Positions 63,595 through 64,000 of a DNA stretch of 64,000 nucleotides are shown here, piece by piece. The stretch comes from an uncultured Paracoccaceae bacterium (lineage in GTDB: Bacteria > Pseudomonadota > Alphaproteobacteria > Rhodobacterales > Rhodobacteraceae). The notes under the pieces were generated by a model. That model saw nothing but the letters and a program-made list of their open reading frames with translations. It was not told the origin of the DNA and did not search any database. The stretch spans positions 1 to 64,000 of the forward strand of contig CALSNT010000018.1 of NCBI GenBank assembly GCA_943787785.1, written 5' to 3'. The position numbers were made by a program, and so were the translations under genes. How positions within the stretch are numbered: the first letter of the stretch is position 1; every line of letters begins with the position of its first letter.

Positions 63595-64000
63595 TTATTC
63601 GATGACGTAGTCGACAGGCATATCGTACCCAGCGTCCGCCACGGCAGCGAGGTAGGCTTTCATCACCTCGGACCCCGGCATGCCGCGACCATCGGCGTCC
63701 TTGGCCTGCTGGTTCGAGAAGCTCGCGAGGCTTTCAGCCCAACCCGCGCGCGCCTCTTCCGGCAACGTCTTGATGTTGGCGCCGACTTCTTCGAGGCCCT
63801 TCAGGCCGCTTTCCTGACGCGCGTTCAATGAACCACCGGCCTGATCTTCATAGGCGCGGCCCACTTCCATCAGGATGGTCTGCACCTCCGGCGGCATCCG
63901 GTCAAAGCTGCGCTGGTTCATGGTCAAGGCGTTCACGCCCATCGCGCCGAACCCGATCAGCGTATAATTTGGCGATGGCTCATAGAATTTGAAACCTAGG
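63595..64000 (-). CDS. TRAP transporter solute-binding protein, DctP type (5' truncated)
   Basis: The frame is open to the window edge, so the N-terminus and signal peptide lie outside; about 134 C-terminal residues are visible. TLIGFGAMGVNALTMNQRSFD and LPPEVQ-like MPPEVQTILMEVGRAYED match the hinge and C-lobe of DctP/DctP-like proteins. It would bring an organic-anion substrate to the island. The membrane subunits are not in the window. Confidence 0.85.
   Translation of the reverse strand, partial: LGFKFYEPSPNYTLIGFGAMGVNALTMNQRSFDRMPPEVQTILMEVGRAYEDQAGGSLNARQESGLKGLEEVGANIKTLPEEARAGWAESLASFSNQQAKDADGRGMPGSEVMKAYLAAVADAGYDMPVDYVIE

Noticed and set aside
1-64000. CRISPR array, prophage or insertion sequence.
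   Set aside because: No regularly spaced repeats, integrase, transposase or terminal inverted repeats were seen.

Overview
The window is GC-rich alphaproteobacterial chromosome, most likely a marine Rhodobacteraceae (Roseobacter-group) member. The evidence is the split b/b' ATP synthase stalk genes in an atpI-B-E-F'-F operon, a MipZ division ATPase, a Zur/ZnuABC locus with a Roseobacter-like layout, a small DUF1127 protein, and the order ffh-GNAT-chorismate mutase-rpsP-rimM-trmD-rplS-rpmE. No rRNA, tRNA, CRISPR array, integrase or transposase was seen.

Layout. 1-2.5 kb: a truncated FkbM-type methyltransferase, a ureidoglycolate-lyase-like cupin and an AT-richer DUF4272 protein with a signal peptide. 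2.5-9.4 kb, minus strand: polA, an MFS carrier overlapping a zinc-ribbon gene, DUF1203, a HIT hydrolase and a GT14 glycosyltransferase, with a sulfotransferase divergent from the last. 10.4-13.9 kb: sugar kinase/nth, an AraC-Ogt fusion and an OmpA lipoprotein with a clear terminator. 14-16.7 kb: the Fo ATP synthase operon. 16.8-22 kb: regulators (two LysR, one ArsR), DUF1127, an EamA exporter, DoxX and VOC proteins. 22.2-27.7 kb: translation and secretion genes. 27.7-30.7 kb: zinc uptake around a Zur-type palindrome. 31-36.2 kb: gnd and gluconokinase divergent, DUF1479 and mipZ.

36.5-49.9 kb is a galactoside-utilisation locus: a CUT1 ABC transporter, an IclR regulator with a perfect palindrome in the divergent promoter region, GH36 alpha-galactosidase, GH42 beta-galactosidase, a mutarotase, and enzymes of the oxidative De Ley-Doudoroff route (SDR sugar dehydrogenase, SMP-30 lactonase, KDGal kinase, KDPGal aldolase). 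Galactonate dehydratase is not in the window. Both permease genes appear frameshifted, and the SDR dehydrogenase has Asn where the catalytic Lys should be.

50.7-64 kb is an accessory catabolic island: TauE and AbrB membrane proteins, two aromatic-ring-type FAD monooxygenases, a cyclase-family hydrolase, OsmC, a redoxin gene with an in-frame stop, a three-subunit molybdenum hydroxylase, a deacetylase-fold hydrolase, two TetR regulators with recognisable operator candidates, and the end of a TRAP solute-binding gene. The gene set suggests oxidative breakdown of an imported aromatic or N-heterocyclic compound. The substrate cannot be read from the sequence, and this island is the best candidate for an undescribed pathway.
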